Shown: positions 26,540 through 35,619, counted from the first letter of the stretch. The stretch: DNA of 64,000 bases from Phytoactinopolyspora limicola (GCF_011320225.1 NZ_JAAOEN010000001.1:353652-417651); one strand, 5' to 3'. Numbers and translations are program-made. Notes: generated from the letters alone by a model not told the origin.

Positions 26540-28128
26540 CCGGCCGCGGACTGTTGGTTGCCGGCACCACGTCGGATGCGGGTAAAAGCCTGGTGGCGGC
26601 CGGATTGTGCCGCTGGCTGGCCCGGCAGGGCGTGCGGGTAGCACCGTTCAAGGCGCAGAACATGTCGAACAACTCCATGGTGTGCGCGGACGGCGCGGAA
26701 ATCGGCCGCGCCCAGTGGGTCCAGGCGATGGCGGCCGGAGTTGTTCCCGAAGCGGCGATGAACCCGGTGCTGCTGAAGCCGGGCAGCGACCGCACGTCGC
26801 ACATCGTGCTCATGGGCCGGGCCGACGGAACACTACGCAGCGGCGAGTACGCGACCGGCCGCGGACGGCTGGCCGAAGCCGCCTTCGCCGCTCTGGATGA
26901 TCTACGCCGCCGGTTCGACGTCGTCGTCTGCGAGGGGGCCGGGAGCCCAGCCGAGATCAACCTGCGCGCCGGGGACTACGTGAACATGGGCCTGGCCCGC
27001 CGGGCCAACCTTCCGGTGGTGGTGGTGGCCGACGTCGACCGGGGCGGATCGCTGGCTGCCATGTACGGGACGCTGGCGCTGCTGGAGCCGGCCGACCAGC
27101 AGCACCTGGCCGGGTTCGTGGTGAACAAGTTCCGCGGCGACGTCGAGGTGCTCCGGCCTGGGCTGGAGCGCATCACCGAGCTGACCGGTCGCCCGGTGTA
27201 CGGGGTGTTGCCGTGGCTCGACGGGGTGTGGATCGACTCCGAGGATGCGCTCGCCGTTGGCGGCTGGCAGCACAGCGTCCTACACCGCGAGCGCCCCGAC
27301 GCTCGCCCGGCAGGACGCAACACGCGCATCCTGAACGTGGCGGTCGTCCGCTTCCCCCGCATCTCGAACGCCACCGACGTGGACGCGCTCGCCTCCGAAC
27401 CCGGCATCAACGTCACCTTGACCGCGGACCCCGACGTTGTGGCCAGCGCCGACCTCGTGGTCCTGCCGGGCAGCAGGGCCACCGTGTCCGACCTGGCCTG
27501 GCTGCGCCAGCGCGGCCTGGACGCGGCGGTGGCCGCGCGGGCGGCTGCCGAACGGCCGGTCCTGGGCATTTGTGGCGGGTATCAGATGCTGGCCCGACGG
27601 ATCGTCGACCCAGTGGAGTCCGGTTCGACGGTCGACGGCCTCGGGTTGCTGCCGACGGAGGTGGTGTTCTCGACGGAGAAGCAACTGGGCCGTCCCGTCG
27701 GGTCGTGGCGCGGGCACGAGGTGAACGCGTATGAGATCCACCACGGCGTCGCCACCATTGACCACAACGTCCTGCACGGTGAGGCCCCCGACGCTCGCGG
27801 TGCAGGACGCAACGGAGGCGAAACGTTCCTCGACGGCTGCCACGTCGGCAGCGTCTGGGGCACCACCTGGCACGGCACGTTCGAGAACGACGGGTTCCGG
27901 CGGGCCTGGCTCGCGGCGATCGCCGGCCAGATCGGCCACGCGTGGCGGCCGACGGACGCACCGGGGTTCGCCGTGCAACGCGAGATGATGCTGGACCGGC
28001 TCGCCGACGCGGTGGACCAGCATCTCGACACCGCCGCCCTGCGCCACCTGATCGAGCACGGCGCCGCGCCGGACTTGCCGACTCTGACGTCGTCACACCT
28101 CAGTACCGATGTGTCGCCTTCCAGGTGA
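26536..28128 (+). CDS. cobQ: Cobyric acid synthase CobQ/CbiP with two inserted palindromic elements
   Basis: A 530-aa amidase that uses glutamine and ATP to amidate four side chains of adenosylcobyrinic a,c-diamide. The N-terminal synthetase domain has the P-loop VAGTTSDAGKS and PFKAQNMSNNS. The C-terminal class I glutaminase domain has its nucleophile in GICGGYQM and the catalytic His in YEIHHG. Two 16-residue stretches, 247-262 (SVLHRERPDARPAGRN) and 411-426 (NVLHGEAPDARGAGRN), are encoded by copies of the 44-nt palindromic repeat. The first sits in the linker between domains and the second in a loop just after YEIHHG. All catalytic motifs remain, so the enzyme is probably active. cobD is coupled upstream. 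Confidence 0.94.
   Translation: MTGRGLLVAGTTSDAGKSLVAAGLCRWLARQGVRVAPFKAQNMSNNSMVCADGAEIGRAQWVQAMAAGVVPEAAMNPVLLKPGSDRTSHIVLMGRADGTLRSGEYATGRGRLAEAAFAALDDLRRRFDVVVCEGAGSPAEINLRAGDYVNMGLARRANLPVVVVADVDRGGSLAAMYGTLALLEPADQQHLAGFVVNKFRGDVEVLRPGLERITELTGRPVYGVLPWLDGVWIDSEDALAVGGWQHSVLHRERPDARPAGRNTRILNVAVVRFPRISNATDVDALASEPGINVTLTADPDVVASADLVVLPGSRATVSDLAWLRQRGLDAAVAARAAAERPVLGICGGYQMLARRIVDPVESGSTVDGLGLLPTEVVFSTEKQLGRPVGSWRGHEVNAYEIHHGVATIDHNVLHGEAPDARGAGRNGGETFLDGCHVGSVWGTTWHGTFENDGFRRAWLAAIAGQIGHAWRPTDAPGFAVQREMMLDRLADAVDQHLDTAALRHLIEHGAAPDLPTLTSSHLSTDVSPSR
27275..27318 (+). repeat. 44-nt palindromic element, in frame in cobQ (copy 1)
   Basis: The outer arms GCGTCCT and AGGACGC and inner arms CGCGAGCG and CGCTCGC give a long imperfect hairpin. 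Within cobQ it is read as SVLHRERPDARPAGRN (residues 247-262). The same 44-nt length and the same reading phase are seen in the other coding copies. Confidence 0.9.
27767..27810 (+). repeat. 44-nt palindromic element, in frame in cobQ (copy 2)
   Basis: It begins ACGTCCTGCAC and ends GTGCAGGACGC, a hairpin with 11-bp outer arms. It is read as NVLHGEAPDARGAGRN (residues 411-426 of CobQ), in the same phase as copy 1, 492 nt upstream. Confidence 0.9.
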
Positions 28129-28212
28129 TCATCAGCAGATTGCAGTCGCAGAACCGCGGCACCAACCCGCCAACGATCACCTCACAGCAACACCAAGCTG
28201 CTGATGATCACC
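28124..28212. repeat. 15-bp inverted repeat between cobQ and jetA
   Basis: GGTGATCATCAGCAG at 28124-28138 is perfectly complementary to 28198-28212, with 59 nt between the arms. The left arm includes the cobQ stop. It may be the cobQ terminator or a REP-like repeat. Nothing else is recognised in 28129-28320. Confidence 0.6.
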
Positions 28213-28321
28213 GCCGACGTGGGACGTCACCGCCCAACACCGGCACCTCCCACACCTGACGGACGGCGCACTCGGCGAGCGCGGCCGGTCGTACGAGTCG
28301 TCGTGGAGCACCAGCATCGAT

Positions 28322-28327
28322 TATGGT
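28322..28327 (+). promoter_or_regulatory. Candidate -10 box for a leaderless jetA transcript
   Basis: TATGGT lies 8 nt upstream of GTG 28336, and there is no ribosome-binding site before that GTG. This spacing would put the transcription start at or next to the start codon, as in actinobacterial leaderless mRNAs. Confidence 0.45.
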
Positions 28328-28335
28328 GTCGAAAC

Positions 28336-29886
28336 GTGAGGGGGAAGGAGCGAAGCGCTGAGCAACTGTGGCACGAGTTTCGCACCAACGCCACCGCGGA
28401 CGGCACCCTCTCCCTGCTCCGCTCCAAGGACGCGTTCCTGCATCTCGCCTTGATGGCCGCTCATCTCGGACACGGCCAGGTCGTCGACGCCGAAACCCTC
28501 ACCGCCCGCATCGACGCCGACCTGTCCGGCCCGATGCGCGGCTACCTACCTACCGACGACGAACCCGGATTCAGCCCCGCACCCGACGCCGACACGCTGC
28601 TGACCAGGTGGACCAAGAAGGGCTGGGTGCGGCGCAGCATCGATCCCGACACCGGTTCGGAGCGGTACCAGCTGACCTCCGGTGCCAGCCAGGCGGTACG
28701 GCAGATGGCCAGCCTCCGGCGGCACACGTCGCTGGCCACGGAGTCGGCGTTGTCGATGGTGATGGCTGAGATCCATCAGATCGCCACCGAAGCTAGTCCG
28801 GATCCCGCGGCGCGCCGGCAGGCGATCGACGAGCAGATCGCCATGCTCACCGCCCAGCGCGACGCACTCGACGAGGATCCCGAGCCGGCCGTCGACCAGC
28901 GCGACCTGATCGACAAGGTCACCGCGCTCACCCAGTTGATCGAGCGGATCCCGGCCGACATCGCTCGGTACGGCGAACAGATGCAGGCCAACACCACGGC
29001 TCTGATCCAGCAGAGCCTCGGCGACGACCCCTCCGCGTTCGCCGATTCGCTGGACCGGATGTTCGAGGGCCACGATGTGATCTCGGAGGCGGCGGAAGGG
29101 CAGGCATTCCGGGCCTTCGCCACCCTCATCGCTACGCCGTCCCAGCGCACGCAGCTGGAGTCGGACATCGCCGACATCATCGAACATGTCGACGAGTTGT
29201 CTCCGGACATCACCCACGCGCTGGAGAGCTTCATCGACGCGATGTGGGATCGGGTACGTGAAGTCGAAGAGGCTCGCGCGGTGGCGTTCCGCCGGATCAA
29301 CAACTTCGTCCGCGGGGGCGACGCCCTGCACTACCGCAGCATGCGGGTCCTGGTCAACGAAGCCCAGGCGGCCGCCGCGGAAGCGTTCCAGCACACCCAC
29401 GGCAGCCGGGATGTGAGCTTCGCCGTCCCGTTCAGTAGCGCCGACACCTCGTCGATCGGGCGGCTCCGGCTGCATGAGGGCGTCGGGGACCCGCCTGACC
29501 CGCTGGCGGCGGAGAACGGCGAGTTCACCGTCGACCCGGCCCGGCTTGCCGGCCAGGAATCCATCGACTGGGCGAAACTGCGCACCGCGGTGAACTCCGC
29601 GGTCAGCGCGGCGGAGGGCCCGGCTCACCTGTCCGACGTCTTGGGCACGTTCGATCGGCCCCGCACCGGCGACGTAGTCGGCTTGTGGTCGCTGGCGACG
29701 CGCTGGGGCACGGTCGACCCACTGGTACACGTCACGACCACCGTGTACACCCGCCACGGAGTCCGCGACATCCGGGTGCCCGCTGCCGTGTTCACCGAAC
29801 AGGTCACCGATCCCGCGGCACCACACGCCCCACACCGAACCCTGCGTATGCAGGCTCTTCTCCTGGAAGAGGCGATTGATGACTGA
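28336..29886 (+). CDS. jetA: Wadjet/MksF-like kleisin protein JetA (DUF3375)
   Basis: A 516-aa protein recognised as DUF3375 by its N-terminal winged-helix region (LLRSKDAFLHLALMAAHLGHG, then the RYQLTSGASQAVRQM segment) and a central helical part with heptad-like patterns (about 150-350). It is the kleisin-like subunit of a MukBEF-type condensin complex used in Wadjet plasmid defence. GTG 28336 is chosen because the family N-terminus begins shortly after it; the frame is open further upstream. Its end overlaps jetB by 8 nt. The presence of jetB and jetC in the right order supports the call. Confidence 0.86.
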   Translation: MRGKERSAEQLWHEFRTNATADGTLSLLRSKDAFLHLALMAAHLGHGQVVDAETLTARIDADLSGPMRGYLPTDDEPGFSPAPDADTLLTRWTKKGWVRRSIDPDTGSERYQLTSGASQAVRQMASLRRHTSLATESALSMVMAEIHQIATEASPDPAARRQAIDEQIAMLTAQRDALDEDPEPAVDQRDLIDKVTALTQLIERIPADIARYGEQMQANTTALIQQSLGDDPSAFADSLDRMFEGHDVISEAAEGQAFRAFATLIATPSQRTQLESDIADIIEHVDELSPDITHALESFIDAMWDRVREVEEARAVAFRRINNFVRGGDALHYRSMRVLVNEAQAAAAEAFQHTHGSRDVSFAVPFSSADTSSIGRLRLHEGVGDPPDPLAAENGEFTVDPARLAGQESIDWAKLRTAVNSAVSAAEGPAHLSDVLGTFDRPRTGDVVGLWSLATRWGTVDPLVHVTTTVYTRHGVRDIRVPAAVFTEQVTDPAAPHAPHRTLRMQALLLEEAIDD

Positions 29887-30646
29887 GACCGCATCCGATG
29901 TCACCCAGGTCGGCGGAGACGGCTTGTTTACCGAGGAGAGCGCGGTCCCGCCGTCGACCCTCGACCCGACGGACGTGTTCGACGAAGCCGCGCGGGTGCG
30001 TGGGACTCGGGTGGCTCGCACCGCACCCGAACCGAGGTTCGACGGCGACACCAGCCAGCTGCCGCCGGACGTGTGCTGGGCGTTGCAAGAGCTGGTCGCC
30101 GCACCACACGTCGGCGGAAAAGACAGCCGGCACTGGGCGGTCATCCTCCAGCACGAGGAGGTGCTACGCAGCCGCCTGTCCGAGCTCGGTCTCATCTTGG
30201 AGATCAACCACGAGCAGCGCTTCGCATTCACTCGGCAGGCCGACGACCCCAGCCCGCACAGCCGCAGTGTTCTGCGCACCAAAACGCTGAGCCTGGCGGC
30301 GAGCACCCTCGCGCTCTACCTCTACCAGCAGTATTTGGCCGCGCCCCACAGCCCTGTCGTGGAGACGGCGGACATGATCGATTACATGATGGCGTACCAG
30401 CGGGCCGACGACACCGACGAGGCGTCGTTCCAGAAGAAGGTGGTCGCCGCGATCAACTCGCTGGACGACGCGGCCATCATCAAGCCGGTGAAAGGCACCA
30501 GCCGCTACCTCATCCACGGCGCCATCACGGCCATCCTCACCGCGGACCGGGTGGAAGCCCTGACGCAGCGGTACCAGGCGATCGCCCGCGGTGAGGCAGT
30601 CCCCGAGGAATCCGAGAACGGTAGGGCCAACACCGATGGGCGATGA
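29879..30646 (+). CDS. jetB: Wadjet/MksE-like protein JetB (DUF4194)
   Basis: A 255-aa protein of the DUF4194 (KITE-like) type. The recognisable core starts at VCWALQELVAAPHVGGKDSR and continues through RLSELGLILEINHEQRFAF, a tandem winged-helix fold that in MukBEF-like complexes binds the kleisin. ATG 29879 is chosen because GGAAGAGG lies about 8 nt upstream; a TTG one codon earlier is possible. Its start overlaps the end of jetA and its end overlaps the start of jetC by 11 nt, so the three proteins are coupled. Confidence 0.86.
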   Translation: MTETASDVTQVGGDGLFTEESAVPPSTLDPTDVFDEAARVRGTRVARTAPEPRFDGDTSQLPPDVCWALQELVAAPHVGGKDSRHWAVILQHEEVLRSRLSELGLILEINHEQRFAFTRQADDPSPHSRSVLRTKTLSLAASTLALYLYQQYLAAPHSPVVETADMIDYMMAYQRADDTDEASFQKKVVAAINSLDDAAIIKPVKGTSRYLIHGAITAILTADRVEALTQRYQAIARGEAVPEESENGRANTDGR

Positions 30647-33600
30647 CGGCCGCGAGCGCATTCTGTTTGGCTCGAACACCGCGGTGAGCGAGCGCACCGT
30701 CTTCCTTGGGCAGTTCCGGCTGATCCGGCTGCAAGTGATCAACTGGGGGACCTTCCAGGGTTACAAGGACCTCCCTATCGACGAACGTGGGGTGCTGTTC
30801 ACCGGACCGTCGGGCTCCGGGAAGTCCTCACTCATGGACGCTCATTCCGCTGTGCTGCTGCCCACCCACGATCAGCGGTTCAACGCCTCGGCCGACCTCA
30901 CCGTCCGCGGGGCCAAACAGGGCACTCGCAGTGTCGCCGACTACGTGCGCGGCGCCTGGTCGGAGACGAACGACGAACACCACCGGTCGAAGATGCGGTA
31001 CCTGCGGGGCGGCAAACCCACCTGGTCGGCGGTCGCGGCCACGTACGCCGACGGTGTCGACGCCATGACCACCGCCGTCGTCGTCAAATGGTTCACCGGC
31101 GCGGAGACCGACGGCGGGTCGTTGAAGACGATGTATCAGCTGCACCACGGTCAGTTCGACCTCACCGCACTCGACGAGTGGGCACAACGCAACTTCGACA
31201 CCCGATGGTTCAAGGCGGCACACCGGGGCGCGCACTATCCCGAAACCCAGGCCGCCTACCTTCGTGAGCTGCGCAAACGTATCGGCCTCGGTTCGTCGAA
31301 AACGGCGTTGTCCCTGCTGGGCAAGGCCAAGGCGATGAAGAACGTCGGGGACCTGAACTTCTTCATCCGCGAGAACATGCTCGACGAACCCGGCACCTTC
31401 GCCGCGGCGCAGAAGATGCTCGACGCGTTCACACCACTCAACGAAGCGTACGAGACCGCCCGCCGGGCACATGCCCAGGAGAAGGTGCTGCGCGAGGTGC
31501 CGGATAGTTGGGCCGCCTACCGCGACTCGAGCCGAACGCAGTCACTCGCCGAGGTTCTGCTGGGCGCCGCGTCCGAGCGCTACATCCGGGGGGTCCACGT
31601 CCGGGCGATCCGGGACGCCCTGGACGAACTAGACCAGGACGTCAAGGCGATCGACGCTGACCTCGGCGAGCAGGAACGCCGTTATGAGGAGGCCAAAGCC
31701 GCCTACGTGTCGCTCGACGAACAGCTCCGACGCGAAGGACAAGTGCTGGAGGACGTGAAGGTGCGCCTCGCCGCGGCCGAACAGGAGGTCGAGTCGCGGG
31801 TGCGGACCTACCAGGGGTACGCCAAGCTCACTGAGCGGGTGGGGGAAACCTGCCCGGAGGACGAGCCGGCGTTCACCGCCTTGCGCGAGCGGCTGCCGCA
31901 GATCGTCGAGCAGGCCCGCCACGACCGCGCGGAGATCGAACCACGCCGGCATGCTCTCTTCGCCGCGTCGGGCCAGGCCCGCAAACAGCACGAGGCCAAG
32001 GTCAACGAGCTCTCCGCGTTGCAGTCCTCGCGTTCGCTGGTCCCCCGCCGGGAGGCCGACCGGCGCGAGCGCATCGCCGACGGCGCCGGTGTACCCGTGA
32101 GCGAGCTCCCTTACGCGGCTGAGCTGATCGACGTGGCCGGCGACGAAGAACGCTGGCGGCCCGCCGCCGAGAAGGTGCTGCGTAGCTTCGCGTTACGCCT
32201 GCTGGTTCCGCAGCAGCACCGGCAGGCCGTTCAGCAGTTCGTCGATAACCACGACATGCGGGGCGTCGTCGAGTACAGCGTCGTGCCTAGCGCCCGGGAG
32301 ACCGTTGCCCAGCCGGAACCGGGAACGCTGGCCAGCAAACTCACCGTCAACGACACCCATCCGTGCGGGCCGTGGCTCGCTGGCGAGCTGGCCCGGCGGT
32401 TCGAGCATGTGTGCGTCGAGACCTCCGCCGACCTCGAGCAGCATCGCGTCGCCGTCACCGTCCGTGGAACCGTCAAGCTACCGGGTGGACATTTCCGCAA
32501 AGACGACCGAACGGCACTGACCGATCCGGCGTCGTATGTGCTGGGCGGCAGCATCGGGGTGAAACGAGCGGCGCTGGAGACCGAGGTCACTCGCCTGGCC
32601 GAAGCCGAAGTGCGGGCCCGAGCCGAAGCCGACGAGCTGGATCAGCGCTACCGTCAGCTCGAGGCGACCATCGACGCCGCCACCCAGCTCCAGGGTTACT
32701 CGAGCTGGACACAACTCGACCACTGGTCGGCCACCTCCAACGCGCAGGCCTACGCCCGGCGTATCGAGGAACTCAAGGCGGACAACGTCGACTTGCAGCG
32801 GCTCGAAGACGACCGGGGCGCGGCCGAGCAGCGCTGGCAGTCCGTCGCCGACACCCGGTCGGATCTGCGCAACCGGCTCAGCACGCTGCGGACGCGCCGG
32901 GACGGGTGGCAGGAAACACTGGAGCAGGAGACCGGTCAGCCGCGGACGGTCGACGACGAGACGCATCGCGGTTACCTCGATGACGTGCTCGCCGACCTGG
33001 AAGTGCCGGTCACTCCGGACACCATCGGTCAGGTACGCATCGCCTTCCGCAAAGAGTTGGAGCGACGCCGCGACGCAGCCGATGCCGATCGTCGGTACGC
33101 GCTGGCCGGTCTGACGTCGGCCATCGGGCGTTTCGTGGAACAGTGGCCGGAGTCCGCACCGGATTCCAGCGGCGACGTCGACCGCTCCGGCGCGGACTTC
33201 GCGGCCCTGCACGCGGACATCGTCCGCCGCCGGCTGCCCAACGCCATGGGCCGGTTCCAGCAGATGATCAGCGAGGACATGGTCCCGTCGATCAGCGTTC
33301 TGCAACGCGCGATCGAGAACGCCGGCGACGAGATCAACAGCCGGGTCGCCATGGTCAACGCCGGTCTCTCCCGGGTGGAGTTCAACCCGGGCACACACTT
33401 GCAGATCGCCTACACAGCCAGCGTGCCCAGCGAGGTCAAGGAGTTCCGCGGCATCGTTGAGGCGCTGCTACGCGACGCGCCCACCGCACGGCGGGACCCG
33501 GAGAAGCTGCTCGCCCAGTTCCGCCGGGTGCAGGCGTTGATGACCCGTTTCACCGACGACGACGCCGAGGCCCGACGATGGCGGGACGCCGTACTGGACG

Positions 33601-34025
33601 TGCGGTCCAGCTACTTCTTCTACGGCACGGAGGTGGACGACACGGACGCCGTCGTCGCCACGTACCGCAATACCGCGTCGAGTTCCGGCGGCGAGCAGGA
33701 AAAACTCGTCGCGTTCTGCCTGGCCGCGGCGCTGAGCTACAACCTTGCCGATCCGGACTCCGACGGCCGGCCGCATTTCGCGCCGTTGATGCTCGACGAA
33801 GCCTTCAGCAAGTCCGACGAAGCGTTCTCCCACCAGGCGCTGGCCGCATTCGACGAGTTCGGCTTCCAGATGATCATCGCGGCACCGATCCGGATGTCGG
33901 GGATTCTGGAGCCGTTCATCGGACAGGTTGTCCTGGTCGACAAACGGGTCACGCCCGATGGAGCCCGGTCGAACGCGAGTTCGGCGACGTTCGGGGAGCT
34001 CGCAGCTGCCGGCGCCGGGAATTGA
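30636..34025 (+). CDS. jetC: Wadjet/MksB-like SMC ATPase JetC
   Basis: A 1129-aa SMC/MukB-like ATPase. Walker A FTGPSGSGKSSLMDA is near residues 52-66, after the typical LQVINWGTFQGYKDLPI strand. Two long coiled-coil stretches (about 260-490 and 640-830) flank a hinge-like middle. The C-terminal half-site has the signature SSSGGEQEKLVAFCLAAAL and Walker B FAPLMLDEAFSKSD. It should load on DNA with JetA and JetB and extrude loops. In Wadjet the nuclease JetD (DUF3322/DUF2220) normally follows; here a GNAT gene follows 39 nt later and no JetD is seen in the window. Confidence 0.9.
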   Translation: MGDDGRERILFGSNTAVSERTVFLGQFRLIRLQVINWGTFQGYKDLPIDERGVLFTGPSGSGKSSLMDAHSAVLLPTHDQRFNASADLTVRGAKQGTRSVADYVRGAWSETNDEHHRSKMRYLRGGKPTWSAVAATYADGVDAMTTAVVVKWFTGAETDGGSLKTMYQLHHGQFDLTALDEWAQRNFDTRWFKAAHRGAHYPETQAAYLRELRKRIGLGSSKTALSLLGKAKAMKNVGDLNFFIRENMLDEPGTFAAAQKMLDAFTPLNEAYETARRAHAQEKVLREVPDSWAAYRDSSRTQSLAEVLLGAASERYIRGVHVRAIRDALDELDQDVKAIDADLGEQERRYEEAKAAYVSLDEQLRREGQVLEDVKVRLAAAEQEVESRVRTYQGYAKLTERVGETCPEDEPAFTALRERLPQIVEQARHDRAEIEPRRHALFAASGQARKQHEAKVNELSALQSSRSLVPRREADRRERIADGAGVPVSELPYAAELIDVAGDEERWRPAAEKVLRSFALRLLVPQQHRQAVQQFVDNHDMRGVVEYSVVPSARETVAQPEPGTLASKLTVNDTHPCGPWLAGELARRFEHVCVETSADLEQHRVAVTVRGTVKLPGGHFRKDDRTALTDPASYVLGGSIGVKRAALETEVTRLAEAEVRARAEADELDQRYRQLEATIDAATQLQGYSSWTQLDHWSATSNAQAYARRIEELKADNVDLQRLEDDRGAAEQRWQSVADTRSDLRNRLSTLRTRRDGWQETLEQETGQPRTVDDETHRGYLDDVLADLEVPVTPDTIGQVRIAFRKELERRRDAADADRRYALAGLTSAIGRFVEQWPESAPDSSGDVDRSGADFAALHADIVRRRLPNAMGRFQQMISEDMVPSISVLQRAIENAGDEINSRVAMVNAGLSRVEFNPGTHLQIAYTASVPSEVKEFRGIVEALLRDAPTARRDPEKLLAQFRRVQALMTRFTDDDAEARRWRDAVLDVRSSYFFYGTEVDDTDAVVATYRNTASSSGGEQEKLVAFCLAAALSYNLADPDSDGRPHFAPLMLDEAFSKSDEAFSHQALAAFDEFGFQMIIAAPIRMSGILEPFIGQVVLVDKRVTPDGARSNASSATFGELAAAGAGN

Positions 34026-34064
34026 GTTGAACGCGCACGGCGGCCTGGGCATGCTTGTGCAGCG

Positions 34065-34586
34065 ATGATGATTCGCCAGGAAGCACCCGCCGACGTCGAC
34101 GCCATCCGCGCTGTCCATGGTGCCGCGTTCGCCCGAACCGCAGAGCCGGGTACCACCCCGGTTGAGGCCGGCCTGGTGGACGCGTTGAGGTCGGACCCAG
34201 GGTGGATCCCCGCGTTGTCGCTGGTGGCTGTCGACGACACGGGCGCGATCGCGGGCCACGTCGTGTGTACCCGGGGATGGGTCGCGTCGGTTCCCGTCCT
34301 GGGTTTGGGGCCGCTTGGTGTGTTGCCGCGGTATCAGGGCCGCGGGATTGGCAGCGCGCTCATGCACGCCGTGCTTGGTGCGGCCGACGCGCTCGAGGAG
34401 CCACTGGTAGCGCTGCTTGGGGAGCCAGCCTATTACCGTCGATTCGGATTCCGGCCGGCGAGCGGCTACGGCATCGGGGCGCCGGTACCCGCGTGGGGCG
34501 AGTACTTCCAGGTGCGTGCGCTCTCCGCCTACCAGGCCGCTCTTCGCGGGGACTTCACCTATGCCACACCGTTCAACGAAGTCTGA
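34065..34586 (+). CDS. GNAT family N-acetyltransferase
   Basis: A 173-aa acetyltransferase. The acetyl-CoA binding segment [20 protein letters not shown] (residues about 82-101) contains the Q-x-x-G-x-G/A pattern, and [13 protein letters not shown] is the usual motif B. It resembles the YhbS-like branch, which is widespread and of unknown substrate. ATG 34065 or the next codon is the start; no strong ribosome-binding site is seen. It is 39 nt after jetC but does not belong to known Wadjet sets. Confidence 0.85.
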   Translation: MMIRQEAPADVDAIRAVHGAAFARTAEPGTTPVEAGLVDALRSDPGWIPALSLVAVDDTGAIAGHVVCTRGWVASVPVLGLGPLGVLPRYQGRGIGSALMHAVLGAADALEEPLVALLGEPAYYRRFGFRPASGYGIGAPVPAWGEYFQVRALSAYQAALRGDFTYATPFNEV

Positions 34587-34623
34587 GTCACGACGCTGAG
34601 GGTGCCGGACCGACCTCCTGGAA

Positions 34624-34681
34624 GCGTGTGCATGAACGTGCACATTATTCCATTGCGCACGTTCATGCACACGCCTAGAAT
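34624..34681. promoter_or_regulatory. 18-bp perfect inverted repeat and promoter of the HipB-like gene
   Basis: GCGTGTGCATGAACGTGC at 34624-34641 is perfectly complementary to 34657-34674, with a 15-nt AT-rich loop. Candidate boxes TTGCGC (34653-34658) and TAGAAT (34676-34681) are 17 nt apart, so the right arm fills the spacer. A further ACGTGCAC lies at 34690-34697. The layout suits an autoregulatory operator; the hairpin could also terminate the GNAT transcript. Confidence 0.55.
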
Positions 34682-34716
34682 GGGCAGGTACGTGCACATC
34701 GATCAGGGAAGGCGCC

Positions 34717-34995
34717 GTGCGGATCGCAAGTGCTCGGGACCTCGGCCTCTACATCCGCGATCGTCGGCTAGCGTCGGGACTCACCCAGTCCGAACTGGCT
34801 CATTTAGCGGGAGTCAGCAGGCGGTGGCTCGTGGCGTTCGAAGCAGGGAAGAGCTCGGCTCAGTTAGATCTAGCCCTCCAAACCCTGAACGCGCTTGGAT
34901 TGATCCTTGATGCTCGCGCGGCGCCGCCACCACCAGCCGGGATCGACCTAGACCACCTGCTCGAACGACATCGATACACCGATCGCGAGGAATGA
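34717..34995 (+). CDS. HipB-like helix-turn-helix protein, orphan
   Basis: A 92-aa protein with an XRE/Cro HTH at residues 8-62 (IRDRRLASGLTQSELAHLAG, then VSRRWLVAFEAGKSS). The rest, ALQTLNALGLILDARAAPPP, resembles HipB antitoxins. The GTG start has AGGGAAGG 6 nt upstream. HipB genes are normally followed by hipA, but here a minus-strand kinase gene follows, so the toxin gene is missing or elsewhere. It probably binds the palindrome upstream and represses itself. Confidence 0.8.
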   Translation: MRIASARDLGLYIRDRRLASGLTQSELAHLAGVSRRWLVAFEAGKSSAQLDLALQTLNALGLILDARAAPPPPAGIDLDHLLERHRYTDREE

Positions 34996-35033
34996 TCGTG
35001 AATGACGCGCGGGCCAAGACGCGGTACCGATCT

Positions 35034-35552
35034 TCAGAGTAGTGTCATGACCTTCTTGGCCACCTCGGATGGAGTCAGTGGCGTCGTATCGACGACCTCA
35101 GCCTCGGAGCGCAACCAGTTCTGCGCACCGCGGTAGGCGCCTAGGTGGTCCAGCCGCCACTGCCGCGCCCCGGCCTCCACCTCGTCGGCTTCGATCCGCC
35201 GGATCAACTCCGGCTCGTCTACGTGCAGGAGGACGTGCTGTACGGCAACACCGTGGCCACGCAGGCGGGTGAACACCTCGTCGGCGTACTCCCTGCGGAG
35301 CAACGTCATCGGGACGATCAGCGGGCCGCCGTAGTGGCGCAACAGTTCGTGTGCGGTCTCGGCCGCGAGGACCCGCCACGACGGCCAGTCCTGAAAGTCC
35401 TGAACCGGCTCGGTGATGAAGTGCCGGAGCATGAAGCCGACGTATTCGGGGTCGAACAGCCTCGCCCCGGCTACCTCTGCCACCAGCTCCCGGGCGGTGG
35501 TGGTCTTGCCGGCACCGAACGTTCCGTTGAGCCATACCAGGTCTTTCGCCAT
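35034..35552 (-). CDS. TmrB-like P-loop kinase (tunicamycin-resistance family)
   Basis: A 172-aa ATP-binding protein. The P-loop LNGTFGAGKTTTARELV is at residues 8-24. The following DPEYVGFMLRHF, FQDWPSWR and GGPLIVPMTLLRREYADEV match the order of blocks in TmrB of Bacillus, which confers tunicamycin tolerance. The reaction is unknown and other members are simply called AAA-family ATPases. The start at 35552 is the first Met before the P-loop; a longer frame upstream runs through repeat DNA. It stands alone. Confidence 0.8.
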   Translation of the reverse strand: MAKDLVWLNGTFGAGKTTTARELVAEVAGARLFDPEYVGFMLRHFITEPVQDFQDWPSWRVLAAETAHELLRHYGGPLIVPMTLLRREYADEVFTRLRGHGVAVQHVLLHVDEPELIRRIEADEVEAGARQWRLDHLGAYRGAQNWLRSEAEVVDTTPLTPSEVAKKVMTLL

Positions 35553-35577
35553 GAGGCACCAGCCTAGGTGGGGTCCT

Positions 35578-35619
35578 ACGTCCTGCGGGTGTGGCCGGGG
35601 CCCACACTCTGCAGGACGC
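35578..35619. repeat. Palindromic element, 42-nt variant
   Basis: It begins ACGTCCTGCGGGTGTGG and ends CTGCAGGACGC, with GGTGTGG complementary to CCACACT in the middle. It belongs to the GCGTCCTGC...GCAGGACGC family but is two bases shorter than the other copies. Its right half continues into the 114-bp direct repeat. Confidence 0.7.

Noticed and set aside
28546-30306. Long antisense frame over jetA and jetB
   Set aside because: It is a GC-rich shadow of real genes, with no domain and no ribosome-binding site.
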